Below are positions 7,475 to 16,497 of a stretch of 64,000 bases of DNA, one piece after another. Below the pieces are notes generated by a model that saw nothing but the letters and a program-made list of their open reading frames with translations, had not been told where the DNA came from and searched no databases. Location of the stretch: NCBI RefSeq assembly GCF_900157385.1, contig NZ_LT717700.1:705818-769817 (forward strand), read 5' to 3'. Source of the stretch: Mycobacterium terramassiliense. Lineage in GTDB: Bacteria > Actinomycetota > Actinomycetes > Mycobacteriales > Mycobacteriaceae. A program made the position numbers and the translations under genes. The stretch's first letter is position 1; each line of letters opens with the position of its first letter.

Positions 7475-8020
7475 TCATCGCGTGACTCCAAGTTCCTGCA
7501 GAGTGAGCCGCAACGCCCGTACGGCATAGTGTAGTCGCGACTTCACTGTTCCTTCGGCGATCTCGAGGTCCGCAGCAATCTGTGCGGTCGTCCATCCGCG
7601 GTAGTAGGAACGTTCGATCACGGCCCGGTGCTCGATGGACAATTGCGTCATGGCCTCGGCTATCAGCAGCCGGTCCAGCGCCGCGTTGACCTCGTCGGGC
7701 GTCGACTGCTCGGGCGCCCCCTCTTCGTCCAGCGAACCGACGACGTTGCGGTACCTCGCGCTGCGCCGGTCGTCGATGATCATGTTGCGGGCGACGGTGA
7801 ACAGCCACGCCCGCGCCGAGCGCTCGGTGTCGCCGATGACCTCCGGATGTTGCCACGCCCGCAACAGCGTCTCCTGCACGACGTCCTCGGCCTGGCTCGC
7901 GTCCCCGGTCAACCGGAGCGCGTAGCGCCACAAAACCGCGGCGTGCTCGTCGTAGAGCGCCTTCATCAGGGCGGCCTCGGCAGCCCCGGAAGCCCTCCAC
8001 GTGCCTGCCACACGGGCCAC
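7475..8020 (-). CDS. sigL: ECF RNA polymerase sigma factor SigL
   Basis: The 181-aa group IV sigma factor has only regions 2 and 4. Region 2 runs from about residue 20 to 90 with ASQAEDVVQETLLRAWQ (2.2) and ARAWLFTVARNMIIDDRR (2.4, -10 recognition). Region 4 runs from about 112 to 170 with RSYYRGWTTAQIAADLEIAEGTVKSRLHYAVRALR (4.2 helix-turn-helix; quoted region is residues 139 onward in part). In M. tuberculosis SigL drives its own operon, polyketide synthase genes (pks10/pks7) and thiol-redox genes. The GTG start at 8018-8020 follows GGAGGTG with good spacing. Its own promoter-like element is at 8040-8067. Confidence 0.93.
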   Translation of the reverse strand: MARVAGTWRASGAAEAALMKALYDEHAAVLWRYALRLTGDASQAEDVVQETLLRAWQHPEVIGDTERSARAWLFTVARNMIIDDRRSARYRNVVGSLDEEGAPEQSTPDEVNAALDRLLIAEAMTQLSIEHRAVIERSYYRGWTTAQIAADLEIAEGTVKSRLHYAVRALRLTLQELGVTR

Positions 8021-8039
8021 TCGATCACCTCCGACTACT

Positions 8040-8067
8040 GAAACGAGTCGAGCGGGCTTTTAGTTCA
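8040..8067 (-). promoter_or_regulatory. Predicted autoregulatory SigL promoter upstream of sigL
   Basis: Minus-strand TGAACT, 16 bases, CGTTTC. The -35 is at 8062-8067, the -10 at 8040-8045, giving a leader of about 13 bases that contains the GGAGGTG ribosome site before the GTG at 8020. It resembles the known SigL consensus and agrees with the established autoregulation of sigL. The -35 lies inside a tandemly duplicated 16-bp unit. Confidence 0.7.
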
Positions 8068-8094
8068 GGCGGCTAAGCGTTCAGGCGGCTAAGC
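8063..8094. repeat. Perfect contiguous 16-bp tandem repeat over the map stop and sigL -35
   Basis: The plus strand reads GTTCAGGCGGCTAAGC twice without a gap (8063-8078 and 8079-8094). The copies include the end of map with its TAG stop (8089-8091) and the TGAAC core of the sigL promoter -35. Only the sigL-proximal copy has a CGT -10 at the correct distance; the distal copy is followed by no such element. It looks like a recent local duplication. Confidence 0.9.
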
Positions 8095-8889
8095 AAGGGT
8101 CAGGATGCGCGGCCCGGCGTCGGTGACCGCGACGGTGTGCTCCCAGTGCGCGGCGCGCGACCCGTCGGCGGTGGTGACGGTCCAGGCGTCGTCGAGGACC
8201 AGCGTTTTGCCGGTTCCCAGCGTCAGCATCGGCTCGATGGCCAGCACCGAGCCAGGCGCCAGCAGCGGGCCCCGCCCCGGGGAGCCCTCGTTGGGCAGGA
8301 ACGGGTCCATGTGCATGTGCCGGCCGATGCCGTGGCCGCCGTAGCCCTCCACGATCCCGAACGCGATCCCGTAGCGGGACTCCGCGGCGCGCGTGCCCGT
8401 TTCGATGGCGTGCGCGACGTCGGTCAGCCGGTTGCCGGGGATCATCGCCGCGATGCCGGCCTCCAGCGATTCCCTGGTCGCGGCGGAAAGCGCCTCGTCG
8501 GCCGGATCCAGCGCGCCGATCCCGAAGGTGATCGCGGCGTCGCCGTGCCAGCCGTCCAGCACCGCGCCGCAATCGATCGACACCAGATCGCCGGGGGCCA
8601 GTATTTCCGCGGCGGACGGGATGCCGTGCACCACCCGGTCGTTGACCGACGCGCAGATGGACGCCGGGTATCCGTGATAGCCCAGGAACGACGGAACGGC
8701 CCCGGCCTCGCGGATCACCGACTCGGCGATCTCGTCGAGGCTCAGGGTCGACGCGCCGGTGACGGCGGCTCCGTGGACCGCCTGCAGCGCGGAGGCCACC
8801 ACCGCGCCGGCCGCGGCCATCGCGTCGAGTTCCCCGGGGCTGCGCTGCGGCACGACCCTGCGACTGCGCAGCCGTGCCAGCGCGCTCAT
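8089..8889 (-). CDS. map: Type I methionine aminopeptidase
   Basis: The 266-aa metallopeptidase removes the initiator methionine from nascent proteins. Motifs of the pita-bread fold are present: [10 protein letters not shown] with the substrate His, [17 protein letters not shown] with two metal Asp, [19 protein letters not shown] with a metal His, EPMLTLG and [11 protein letters not shown] with the metal Glu pair. It has no N-terminal SH3-binding extension, which is like M. tuberculosis MapA (Rv0734) rather than MapB. It lies two bases after adk, in the secY-adk-map arrangement typical of the end of the spc region. Confidence 0.95.
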   Translation of the reverse strand: MSALARLRSRRVVPQRSPGELDAMAAAGAVVASALQAVHGAAVTGASTLSLDEIAESVIREAGAVPSFLGYHGYPASICASVNDRVVHGIPSAAEILAPGDLVSIDCGAVLDGWHGDAAITFGIGALDPADEALSAATRESLEAGIAAMIPGNRLTDVAHAIETGTRAAESRYGIAFGIVEGYGGHGIGRHMHMDPFLPNEGSPGRGPLLAPGSVLAIEPMLTLGTGKTLVLDDAWTVTTADGSRAAHWEHTVAVTDAGPRILTLA

Positions 8890-8891
8890 GA

Positions 8892-9437
8892 TTACTTGCC
8901 CAGCGCTTGCAGCGCGCGGGCGAACACCTCGTCCATGGAGCCGACCGCGTCGACCGTCTTCAATTTGTCGCCGTAGTACTCCAGCAGCGGCGCCGTCTCG
9001 TCGCGGTAGACCTTCATCCGGTTGATGATCACGTCGTCGGTGTCGTCCGCGCGGCCGCGCGCCTTGAGCCGCTGCAGCAATTCGTCCTGCGAGACGCGGA
9101 ACTCGATCACCGCGTCGATGTCGCAGCCCCGGCGCTCGAGCATCTCGTGCAGCGCCTTGGCCTGCTCGAGCGAGCGCGGGTAGCCGTCCAGGATGAAGCC
9201 GTTGATGCAGTCCCGGTCGTCGAGCCGGTCGTCGACGAGCTGGTTGGTCAGGTCGGAGGGCACCAGGTCACCGGCGTCGAGGTAGCGCTTGGCCTCCAGG
9301 CCGAGTTTGGTCCCGTTCTCGATGTTGTCCCGGAACAACTCCCCGGTGGAGATTTGCGGGATCCCCAGCTTCTCGGCGAGCTTTTGGGCTTGCGTACCCT
9401 TGCCCGCCCCGGGCGGTCCCAGCAAAACCACTCTCAC
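8892..9437 (-). CDS. adk: Adenylate kinase
   Basis: The 181-aa nucleotide kinase interconverts AMP, ADP and ATP. The P-loop [10 protein letters not shown] begins at residue 7, the AMP-site [11 protein letters not shown] follows, then [10 protein letters not shown] and the short-type LID starting at [13 protein letters not shown] without the zinc-finger insertion. That is the mycobacterial short adenylate kinase, length about 181 aa. The start is the GTG at 9435-9437, overlapping the secY stop (GTGA), so the longer open frame reaching 9851 inside secY is not real. It is translationally coupled to secY. Confidence 0.95.
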   Translation of the reverse strand: MRVVLLGPPGAGKGTQAQKLAEKLGIPQISTGELFRDNIENGTKLGLEAKRYLDAGDLVPSDLTNQLVDDRLDDRDCINGFILDGYPRSLEQAKALHEMLERRGCDIDAVIEFRVSQDELLQRLKARGRADDTDDVIINRMKVYRDETAPLLEYYGDKLKTVDAVGSMDEVFARALQALGK

Positions 9438-10759
9438 TTGAGGAACCCTTCGTAGTTGCGCTGCATGAGCTGGCTCTCGATTTGTTTGACCGTATCCAAA
9501 CCGACACCAATCATGATCAAAACCGCAGTACCGCCGAAGGGCAAATTCTGGACCGCGCCGCCGTTGCCGATCTGCAGGAACAGGTTCGGCAGTACCGAGA
9601 TCGCGCCCAGGTAGATCGAGCCCGGCAGGGTGATTCTGCTCAGCACATAACGCAGGTAATCGGCGGTGGGCTTGCCCGGCCGGATGCCGGGGATGAACCC
9701 GCCGAATTTCTTCATCTCGTCGGCACGCTCGTCGGGGTTGAACGTGATCGACACGTAGAAGTACGTGAAGAAGATGATCAGGCCGAAGTAGATGCCGATG
9801 TAGACCGGGTCGCTCGGGTCGGACAAGTAGCTGCCGACGAACTTGTCCCACCAGCTGTTGCCCACACCGCCGCTGCCGCTCCGGATCAGCTGGGTGATCA
9901 GGTGCGGGATGTAGATCAGCGACGACGCGAAGATGACCGGGATGACGCCGGCCTGGTTGACCTTCAGCGGCAGATAGGTCGAGGTGCCGCCGTACATGCG
10001 CCGGCCCACCATGCGCTTGGCGTATTGCACCGGGATGCGGCGCTGACCCTGCTCGACGAACACCACGCCGACGATGATGATCAGCGCGGCGAGGCAGACC
10101 GCGGCGAAGATGACGCCGCCGCGGCTGTCCAGGATGCTCTTGCCCTCCGCGGGAATGCGCGCCGCGATCCCGACGAAGATCAGCAGGGACATGCCGTTGC
10201 CGATGCCGCGCTCGGTGATCAGCTCACCCATCCACATCACCAACGCCGCACCGCCCGTCATCACCAGCACGATGACGACCAGGGTGAAGATGCTCTGGTC
10301 GGCGATGATGTCCAGCGAGCACCCCTGCAGCAGCCCGCCGTTGGCGGCCAGCGCCACGATGCTGGTGGCCTGCAGGATGGCCAGCGCGATGGCCAGATAA
10401 CGGGTGTACTGGGTCATCTTGGCCTGACCCGACTGGCCCTCCTTGCGCAGCTCCTCGAAGCGCGGGATGACCACGGTCAGCAGCTGCACGATGATGCTGG
10501 CGGTGATGTAGGGCATCACCCCCACGGCAAACACCGTGAGCTTGAGCAGCGCGCCGCCGGAGAACAGGTTGATCAGCGAATAGATCTGTCCCGCCTCGCC
10601 GCCGCTGGCCTCCTTGATGCATTGCTGCACGTTCGGGTAGTTGACCCCCGGAGACGGCAAAGCGGCACCGACCCGATAGAGGACGACGATGCTAAGCGTG
10701 AAGAGGATCTTCCGTCTCAGATCGACTGTCCGCAGCGATGAGATGAAAGCCGAAAGCAC
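9434..10759 (-). CDS. secY: Protein translocase channel subunit SecY
   Basis: The 441-aa, ten-helix membrane protein forms the SecYEG protein-conducting channel. The start is the GTG at 10757-10759, giving [18 protein letters not shown], the usual mycobacterial N-terminus. It is preceded by a strong AGGAGG six bases upstream; the alternative at 10783 would add eight residues and has no such site. The plug region after helix 1 ([23 protein letters not shown], residues 60 onward) and the cytoplasmic loop [12 protein letters not shown] are recognisable. It heads the secY-adk-map group, with a 180-bp gap separating it from a divergent methyltransferase. Confidence 0.95.
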   Translation of the reverse strand: MLSAFISSLRTVDLRRKILFTLSIVVLYRVGAALPSPGVNYPNVQQCIKEASGGEAGQIYSLINLFSGGALLKLTVFAVGVMPYITASIIVQLLTVVIPRFEELRKEGQSGQAKMTQYTRYLAIALAILQATSIVALAANGGLLQGCSLDIIADQSIFTLVVIVLVMTGGAALVMWMGELITERGIGNGMSLLIFVGIAARIPAEGKSILDSRGGVIFAAVCLAALIIIVGVVFVEQGQRRIPVQYAKRMVGRRMYGGTSTYLPLKVNQAGVIPVIFASSLIYIPHLITQLIRSGSGGVGNSWWDKFVGSYLSDPSDPVYIGIYFGLIIFFTYFYVSITFNPDERADEMKKFGGFIPGIRPGKPTADYLRYVLSRITLPGSIYLGAISVLPNLFLQIGNGGAVQNLPFGGTAVLIMIGVGLDTVKQIESQLMQRNYEGFLK

Positions 10760-10943
10760 TCTTCCTCCTGCGTCCTGCGTCACGCGCCTAACACCCGCAG
10801 GCCAGGACGTACGGCGTCGCGCGTCAAACCGTGTACGAGACTAACAGCTGGCCGGCACTGGTCCTGTCGACACCCTTTGCCGACAGCCGCGAGGCGTAGA
10901 GTTTTGGTGACTCATTGCATTGGCTAAGTAAGTGGGAGCACCA

Positions 10944-11861
10944 ATGACGCGAAGCGATCAAGACACCTGGGATCTGGCCTCCAGCGTCGGCGCAACGGCC
11001 ACGATGGTCGCCGCCGCCCGCGCGATAGCCAGCGCCGAACCGGATGCGATCATCAACGACCCGTTCGCGGCGCCACTCGTGCGCGCGGTCGGCCTCGACT
11101 TCTTCATCCGCCTGGTCGACGGCGACTTACCGAAATCGAAAGCTCCGGCGGAGGCGCTGGAGGGCGAACGCGACCTGCGGCTCGAAACGGATTCGATGGC
11201 AGTGCGCACCCGCTTCTTCGACGACTTCTTCCTCAACGCCGCCCGCGACGGCGTCACCCAGTCGGTGATCCTGGCCGCCGGCCTGGACGCGCGCGCCTAC
11301 CGGCTGGCCTGGCCGCCCGGCGCCGTGGTCTACGAGGTCGATCAGCCCAAGGTCGTCGAGTTCAAGAGCGCCGCCATGGCCAACCTGGGGGCGGAGGAGA
11401 CCGCCGACCGGCGCACGGTTGCCATCGACCTGCGGGAAGACTGGCCGGCGGCGTTGCGCCGCAGCGGATTCGACCCGTCGCAACCGACTTCCTGGAGCGC
11501 CGAGGGGCTGCTGATGTACCTGCCGCCCGAAGCGCAGGACCGGCTCTTCGACAACATCACCGACCTGAGCGCGCCCGGCAGCAAGCTGGCCACCGAGTAC
11601 CACGGCGATTCCGGGCGCACCATGACCCAACGCGCGCAACAATTCAACGAGCGGTGGGCGAATCTGGGGTGCGACATCGACCTGTCCGGACTGTTCTTCG
11701 ACGGCGAACGCAGCAATGTCGTGGAGTACCTGGGCGAGCGGGGCTGGGAAGTGACCACCCGACCGAGGCGGGAGTTCTTCGCCGATTACGGCCGCGTGTT
11801 CCCGGACGACGAGGAATCCCAGCTCCGCAACATCATCGCCGTCACGGCCGCCCTGCGCTAG
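10944..11861 (+). CDS. TIGR00027-family class I SAM-dependent methyltransferase (array I, copy 1)
   Basis: The 305-aa protein starts with the family signature [21 protein letters not shown]. It contains the SAM-binding region [17 protein letters not shown] and [13 protein letters not shown], the catalytic-core [18 protein letters not shown], and [16 protein letters not shown]. The family (LCM-like, many copies per mycobacterial genome) lacks assigned substrates; lipid, polyketide or small-molecule O-methylation has been proposed. ATG 10944 is preferred because GGGAG sits seven bases upstream; a GTG at 10932 is in frame. It is divergent from secY and corresponds to Rv0731c by position. Confidence 0.88.
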   Translation: MTRSDQDTWDLASSVGATATMVAAARAIASAEPDAIINDPFAAPLVRAVGLDFFIRLVDGDLPKSKAPAEALEGERDLRLETDSMAVRTRFFDDFFLNAARDGVTQSVILAAGLDARAYRLAWPPGAVVYEVDQPKVVEFKSAAMANLGAEETADRRTVAIDLREDWPAALRRSGFDPSQPTSWSAEGLLMYLPPEAQDRLFDNITDLSAPGSKLATEYHGDSGRTMTQRAQQFNERWANLGCDIDLSGLFFDGERSNVVEYLGERGWEVTTRPRREFFADYGRVFPDDEESQLRNIIAVTAALR

Positions 11862-11871
11862 GGGCACACAG

Positions 11872-12798
11872 GTGGCGAACGATACTCGGCGATTTGATGG
11901 CGACAGCTGGGATCTGGCGTCCAGCGTGGGCGCGACGGCCACCGCGGTGGCCGCGCGCCGGGCGATGGCCTCCAAGGGCCCGAACCCGCTGATCGACGAC
12001 CCCTTCGCCGAGCCGCTGGTGAACGCCGTCGGCGTCGACGCCTTCATCCGGATGATGAACGGCGAAATCGACCTGGCGGAAGACGATCCGGCCTTCACGC
12101 CCCGCCGCCTCAGCGTAGGCATGGCGGTGCGCACCCGGTTCTTCGACTCGTTCTTCCTCGACGCCGCGGGGGCCGGGATACGCCAGGCCGTCATCCTCGC
12201 CTCGGGGCTCGACACGCGCGCCTACCGGCTGCCGTGGCCGGGGGGGACGGCCGTCTACGAGATCGACCAGCCCAAGGTGATCGAGTTCAAGACCCGCACC
12301 CTGGCCGGGCTCGGCGCGACCCCGACCGCCGACCGCAAGGCGGTGGGCGTCGACCTGCGCGACGACTGGCCGACGGCATTGCGCGACAACGGATTTGACG
12401 TCGCTTCGCGCACGGCCTGGATCGCCGAGGGGCTACTGGGGTACCTGCCGCCGGACGCGCAGGACCGCCTGTTCGACCACATCACCGCGCTGAGCGCCCC
12501 CGGCAGCAGGCTGGGCACCGGCTACGTGCCCAACATCCGCGACCGGATTGAAAAGCGGGGCCGCGAGATGAGCGAGCGGTGGCGGCGGCTGGGCCTGAAC
12601 CTCAACTGGGCCGACCTGGTCTACCCGGGTGAGCGCAACGATGTGGTGGCCTACCTGGCCGGCCTCGGCTGGCAGTCGACGGTGCACAGCACGCCGGAGC
12701 TCTACGCCCAGAACGGTTTTGAGTTCCCCGACCAGCCGTCCATGGCCGCCTTCGGCGACATCAAGTACGTATCGGCGGCGCTGACCAGCCGGACCTAG
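11872..12798 (+). CDS. TIGR00027-family class I SAM-dependent methyltransferase (array I, copy 2)
   Basis: The 308-aa paralogue of the preceding gene follows it by 10 bases in the same direction, so the two form an operon. It repeats the same landmarks: [21 protein letters not shown] near the N-terminus, [17 protein letters not shown] for SAM binding, [14 protein letters not shown], and [16 protein letters not shown]. The GTG at 11872 is used as start. Divergence from copy 1 in the middle and C-terminal third suggests a different substrate. Its end overlaps the convergent GNAT gene stop by four bases. Confidence 0.88.
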   Translation: MANDTRRFDGDSWDLASSVGATATAVAARRAMASKGPNPLIDDPFAEPLVNAVGVDAFIRMMNGEIDLAEDDPAFTPRRLSVGMAVRTRFFDSFFLDAAGAGIRQAVILASGLDTRAYRLPWPGGTAVYEIDQPKVIEFKTRTLAGLGATPTADRKAVGVDLRDDWPTALRDNGFDVASRTAWIAEGLLGYLPPDAQDRLFDHITALSAPGSRLGTGYVPNIRDRIEKRGREMSERWRRLGLNLNWADLVYPGERNDVVAYLAGLGWQSTVHSTPELYAQNGFEFPDQPSMAAFGDIKYVSAALTSRT

Positions 12799-13460
12799 GC
12801 GGGCTTGGCCGGCGGCGTCCGCACGACCAACGGCACGGCGGGGAAGCACCACGCCATCTCGGTGCGCGACTTGCGCAGCGCGGCCGTCCCGTAGCCCTTC
12901 TTGCGGTGTTCGGGGTGAATCCAGATCCGCACGTTCACCTCGCCGCGGACCAGCTCGCCGAACACCATGCCGACCTTCTCCCCCGAGTCGACGGCCACGA
13001 ACCAGGCGGCCTCCTCGTCGTCGAGGCGCGCCAGCGCCGCACGGATCTCGTCGTCGAGGCTGCCGGGCGCGGCGCCCGACCCATCGCCGGCGGCGCCCAT
13101 GTCCTCGGTCCGGGCACCGAAGATGTCCCGGTCCTCCTCGGCGGAGAAGGGCCGCAGCTCGAGGGTCTCCCCCGAACTGGCCGGGCGCTCGCCGAGTGTG
13201 AAGCTGAGCTGCTTGTTCAGGTCCTCCAGCTCGGCCAGGATCTTGCGGCGCGAGTCGATGGTGAGTTGAGCGAAGGACATGCTCATCACCGCTTCGGCGG
13301 CCAGGTGCGACGTGTCGAGCAGCCGGGCGATCGCTTCGACCGCGGCCACGTTGTTCTCGGACTCGACCACGACATCGGCTATCTCGTGCCGGCGTTCGAG
13401 GGCTTTCAACAGGGCGTCGGCGATCTCGCGGCGGGCGGCTTTGCGGTCCTGGTCAGTCAT
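12795..13460 (-). CDS. GNAT-family acetyltransferase with GyrA-like helical N-terminal segment (Rv0730 counterpart)
   Basis: The 221-aa protein has two parts. Residues 10-90 ([19 protein letters not shown], then [35 protein letters not shown] in part) closely resemble the helical coiled segment near the end of the DNA gyrase A/topoisomerase IV breakage-reunion domain. Residues about 100-215 form a GNAT domain with [20 protein letters not shown] and the acetyl-CoA pyrophosphate-binding loop [14 protein letters not shown]. The substrate is unknown; protein lysine or a small amine are equally possible. The ATG overlaps the FGGY kinase stop by four bases (ATGA), so it is cotranscribed with that gene. 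Confidence 0.8.
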   Translation of the reverse strand: MTDQDRKAARREIADALLKALERRHEIADVVVESENNVAAVEAIARLLDTSHLAAEAVMSMSFAQLTIDSRRKILAELEDLNKQLSFTLGERPASSGETLELRPFSAEEDRDIFGARTEDMGAAGDGSGAAPGSLDDEIRAALARLDDEEAAWFVAVDSGEKVGMVFGELVRGEVNVRIWIHPEHRKKGYGTAALRKSRTEMAWCFPAVPLVVRTPPAKPA

Positions 13461-14845
13461 TGCACCAGCCTAGACGCCGCCGGGGGTAGTGCGTCAGATC
13501 GTCGGTTTCCCAGCTCGAGGAAGCGTTGGTAGCGATCCGCGGTGGCCGCCGCCCACGCGGGCTGCGGCTCGACGACGCGCTCCACCCGGGCCCACCGGGC
13601 CGCGTCGCCGATCGAGGTTTCCAGCCCGGCCGCCATGCGGCCCAGGAAGGCCGCCCCCAGCGCGGCCCCCTCGGCCACCGCGGACACCTCCACCGGACGC
13701 CCGGTGGCGTCGGCGATGGCCTGCATCCACGGCGCGACCCGGGTGCCGCCGCCCGCGGCCACGATGCGCGCCACCGGCGCCCCGCTCAGCTCGATGAGCT
13801 GACGGACGACGAAGGCCGACGCCTCGTAGGCGGCGCGCCGCAGCGCGGCGGCGTCGTGGGTCAGGTCCAGGGCGTCGAGCACGGCCCGGCGGTCGGGGTC
13901 GTGGAACGGCGTGCGCTCCCCGCGGATGTACGGCGACCAGACGGGCACCCGGCGCGGATCCGCGGCCGTCGGATCGCCCTCCGCGACAACGCGATCCACC
14001 CAGGAGAGGAACAAGCCGCCGGCGTTGCTGGCCCCGCCGATCTGGCTCTTGCCGGGTGCGGTGTGCGGGATCGTCCACAGGCCGGGCACCTGCCGGGACT
14101 CGGGGACGGTGTTCCACACGATCAGGGTGGTTCCGCACAGCACCAGCACGTCGCCCTCGCGGTCGGCGCCGGCCACGATCTGTTCGCAGAGCGCGTCGAT
14201 GGCGCCGATCCCCAGCACGGCCCCGGTCCCGGGAAGCTGCCCGGCGGCCGTCCCGATCGTGGCCACCCGGGGCATCTGCTCGACGGTCGCGCCGCGCTCG
14301 GCGCATGCCGCCTCGTTCCAGCCCGTCCCGTCGAACAACGGGAAGGCGGTGGCCGCGGTGGCGAGATCCAACACCGCCTCGCCCGCCAGCGCGTGGTTGG
14401 CCACCGCCGGCGCCGGCCAGTACCCGGCGGCGCCCGGCGCCTGAGCGGCGGTCCAGCGCAGGAACTCGGCGGCCTCACCCAGCGCCGGCAGCGGCTGCAC
14501 CCGGTTTTCCGCACCGCCCGAACCCCGGCCCCTGCCGTCCCCGTACAGCAGCCCCGGGGTGAGCGGCGTGCCCGCGGCGTCGACGGCGGTCAGCGAGGGC
14601 ACCATCGCCGCGACGGCCACCGCCCTCGCGTCCGGGCGGTCCAGCCGCGCGAGGGCGGCCAACGGCCCCCGACGCCACGCCTCGTCGGCGTCGTGCTCGA
14701 GCCGATCGGGCGCCGGCACCCGCAGCTGGTGCGGGACGCGCGCCCGCGCCGTCACCCGGCCGTCGGCGTCGGCGGCCACCGCCTTGACGGCGGTGCTGCC
14801 GATGTCGATGCCGATTGTGACGTCATCACGTGACACGGGCGTCAC
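13457..14845 (-). CDS. xylB: FGGY-family carbohydrate kinase (xylulokinase-like)
   Basis: The 462-aa sugar kinase has the actin-like ATPase fold: phosphate-1 motif IGIDIGSTAVKAV (residues 11-23), an LLYGDGRGRG segment, GIGAIDALCEQIV with the catalytic-type Asp, LVLCGTTLIVW, and the adenosine motif IVAAGGGTRVAPWMQAIADATG with EGAALGAAFLG. It corresponds to Rv0729 (xylB). Substrate cannot be read; xylulose, L-fuculose or another ketose is possible, and the last would fit the divergent fuculose-phosphate aldolase gene. The gene lies 12 bases from the divergent dehydrogenase gene, so promoters must overlap. Confidence 0.87.
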   Translation of the reverse strand: MTPVSRDDVTIGIDIGSTAVKAVAADADGRVTARARVPHQLRVPAPDRLEHDADEAWRRGPLAALARLDRPDARAVAVAAMVPSLTAVDAAGTPLTPGLLYGDGRGRGSGGAENRVQPLPALGEAAEFLRWTAAQAPGAAGYWPAPAVANHALAGEAVLDLATAATAFPLFDGTGWNEAACAERGATVEQMPRVATIGTAAGQLPGTGAVLGIGAIDALCEQIVAGADREGDVLVLCGTTLIVWNTVPESRQVPGLWTIPHTAPGKSQIGGASNAGGLFLSWVDRVVAEGDPTAADPRRVPVWSPYIRGERTPFHDPDRRAVLDALDLTHDAAALRRAAYEASAFVVRQLIELSGAPVARIVAAGGGTRVAPWMQAIADATGRPVEVSAVAEGAALGAAFLGRMAAGLETSIGDAARWARVERVVEPQPAWAAATADRYQRFLELGNRRSDALPPAASRLVQ

Positions 14846-14857
14846 CGTACGCCAGCA

Positions 14858-15847
14858 TTGACCCTCGTGACGTCAAGACCGCGCGCCTTGGTGACCGCCC
14901 CGCTGCGGGGGCCGGGCTTCGACAAGCTCCGGCAGCTGGCCGACGTGGTCTACGACCCCTGGATCGAACAGACGCCGCTGCGGATCTACGGCCCCGAGCA
15001 ACTGGCCGAGCGGATCGCCGCCGAGGCCGCCGATGTCGTTGTGGTGGAAAGCGACTCGGTGCGCGGCCCGGTGTTCGAGCTGAACCTCCGCGCGATCGCG
15101 TCCACCCGGGGGGACCCGAACAACGTCGACGTCGACGGGGCCACCGCAGCCGGCATCCCGGTCCTGAACACCCCGGGCCGCAACGCCGACGCGGTCGCCG
15201 AGATGGCCGTGGCGCTGCTGCTGGGGGCCACCCGCCACCTGCTGGCCGCCGACGCGGATGTCCGCAGCGGCAACACGTTTCGCGACGGCAGCATCCCCTA
15301 TCAGCGGTTCCGCGGCTGGGAGATCGCCGGGCGCACCGCCGGGTTGGTGGGCCTGGGCGCCGTCGGCCGCGCCACCCGGTGGCGGCTGGCCGGGCTGGGC
15401 ATGCGGGTGATCGCCCACGACCCCTACAACGACGAGGCGCGCCATTCCCTCGACGAACTCTTGGCCGAGGCCGACGTGGTGTCCCTGCACGCGCCGGTCA
15501 CCGACGGCACCGCCGGCATGATCGGCGCGCGGGAGTTCGCGGCCATGCGCGACGGCGTGGTGTTCCTCAACACCGCCCGGGCCCAGCTGCACGACACCGA
15601 CGCGCTCGTCGAGGCGCTGCGCGGCGGCAAGGTCGCCGCCGCCGGGCTGGACCATTTCGTCGGCGAGTGGCTGCCGACCGATCACCCGCTCGTGGGCATG
15701 CCCAATGTCGTCCTGACGCCGCACATCGGGGGCGCCACGTGGAACACTGAGGCTCGGCAGGCGCAGATGGTGGCCGACGACCTGGAAGCGCTGCTGGACG
15801 GCGGGACGCCGGCCCATATCGTCAACCCGGAGGTGCTGGCCTCATGA
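14858..15847 (+). CDS. serA2: D-isomer-specific 2-hydroxyacid dehydrogenase (SerA2-like)
   Basis: The 329-aa NAD-dependent D-2-hydroxyacid dehydrogenase has the nucleotide motif GLVGLGAVGRATRWRLAG, an Arg-region VFLNTARAQLHDTDAL, a Glu-bearing GGKVAAAGLDHFVGEW, and the catalytic His in LTPHIGGAT. It lacks the ACT and intervening domains of true phosphoglycerate dehydrogenase (about 530 aa), so serine biosynthesis is unlikely; the symbol follows the M. tuberculosis Rv0728c name. A TTG at 14858 or GTG at 14867 could be the start and neither has a clear ribosome site. It overlaps fucA by four bases (ATGA). Confidence 0.85.
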   Translation: MTLVTSRPRALVTAPLRGPGFDKLRQLADVVYDPWIEQTPLRIYGPEQLAERIAAEAADVVVVESDSVRGPVFELNLRAIASTRGDPNNVDVDGATAAGIPVLNTPGRNADAVAEMAVALLLGATRHLLAADADVRSGNTFRDGSIPYQRFRGWEIAGRTAGLVGLGAVGRATRWRLAGLGMRVIAHDPYNDEARHSLDELLAEADVVSLHAPVTDGTAGMIGAREFAAMRDGVVFLNTARAQLHDTDALVEALRGGKVAAAGLDHFVGEWLPTDHPLVGMPNVVLTPHIGGATWNTEARQAQMVADDLEALLDGGTPAHIVNPEVLAS

Positions 15848-16497
15848 AGTTTGTCGACCACCCCGAAACCGCGGTGCTGGACGCGGCCAAGGACATGCTG
15901 CGCCGCGGACTGGTCGAGGGAACCGCGGGCAACATCTCGGCGCGGCGCTCCGACGGCAACATCGTCATCACGCCGTCGTCGGTCGACTATCGCGACATGG
16001 CGCTCGACGACCTCGTGCTCATCGACCCCGACGGCGCCGTGCTGCACGCCGCCGACGGCCGCTCGCCGTCGTCCGAGATGTACCTGCACCTGGCGTGCTA
16101 CCTGGCGTTCGACGACGTCGGCAGCGTGATCCACAGCCACCCGGTGTGGGCGACCATGTTCGCCATTGCGCACCAGCCGATTCCGGCCTGCATCGACGAG
16201 TTCGCCGTCTACTGCGGCGGGGAGGTCCGCTGCACCGACTACGCCGCCTCCGGCACGCCCGAGGTCGGCGCCAACGCGGTCAAGGCGCTCGAGGGCCGGG
16301 GGGCCGCCCTGATCGCCAATCACGGCCTTGTCGCGGTGGGACCGCGACCCGACAAGGTGCTGCACCTCACCGCCCTGGTCGAACGGACAGCCCAAATCGT
16401 CTGGGGCGCAAGGGCACTCGGCGGCACAGTACCCATTCCCGAGGACGTGAACCGCAACTTCGCCGGCGTCTACACCTATCTGCGCGCCAACACCTGA
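15844..16497 (+). CDS. fucA: Class II aldolase, L-fuculose-phosphate aldolase-like
   Basis: The 217-aa zinc-dependent class II aldolase has the family features: a phosphate-binding GTAGNISARRSDGNIVITPSSVDY region near residue 28, SPSSEMYLHLACY with the catalytic Glu, the zinc pair HSHPVWATMFA (His98 and His100 by count), and the third zinc His in LIANHGLVAVG. It would cleave a ketose-1-phosphate to dihydroxyacetone phosphate and an aldehyde. The gene sits between the hydroxyacid dehydrogenase and an MBL hydrolase, overlapping both, with a divergent FGGY kinase nearby: a plausible kinase-aldolase-dehydrogenase pathway for a rare sugar or sugar acid. Confidence 0.88.
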   Translation: MKFVDHPETAVLDAAKDMLRRGLVEGTAGNISARRSDGNIVITPSSVDYRDMALDDLVLIDPDGAVLHAADGRSPSSEMYLHLACYLAFDDVGSVIHSHPVWATMFAIAHQPIPACIDEFAVYCGGEVRCTDYAASGTPEVGANAVKALEGRGAALIANHGLVAVGPRPDKVLHLTALVERTAQIVWGARALGGTVPIPEDVNRNFAGVYTYLRANT

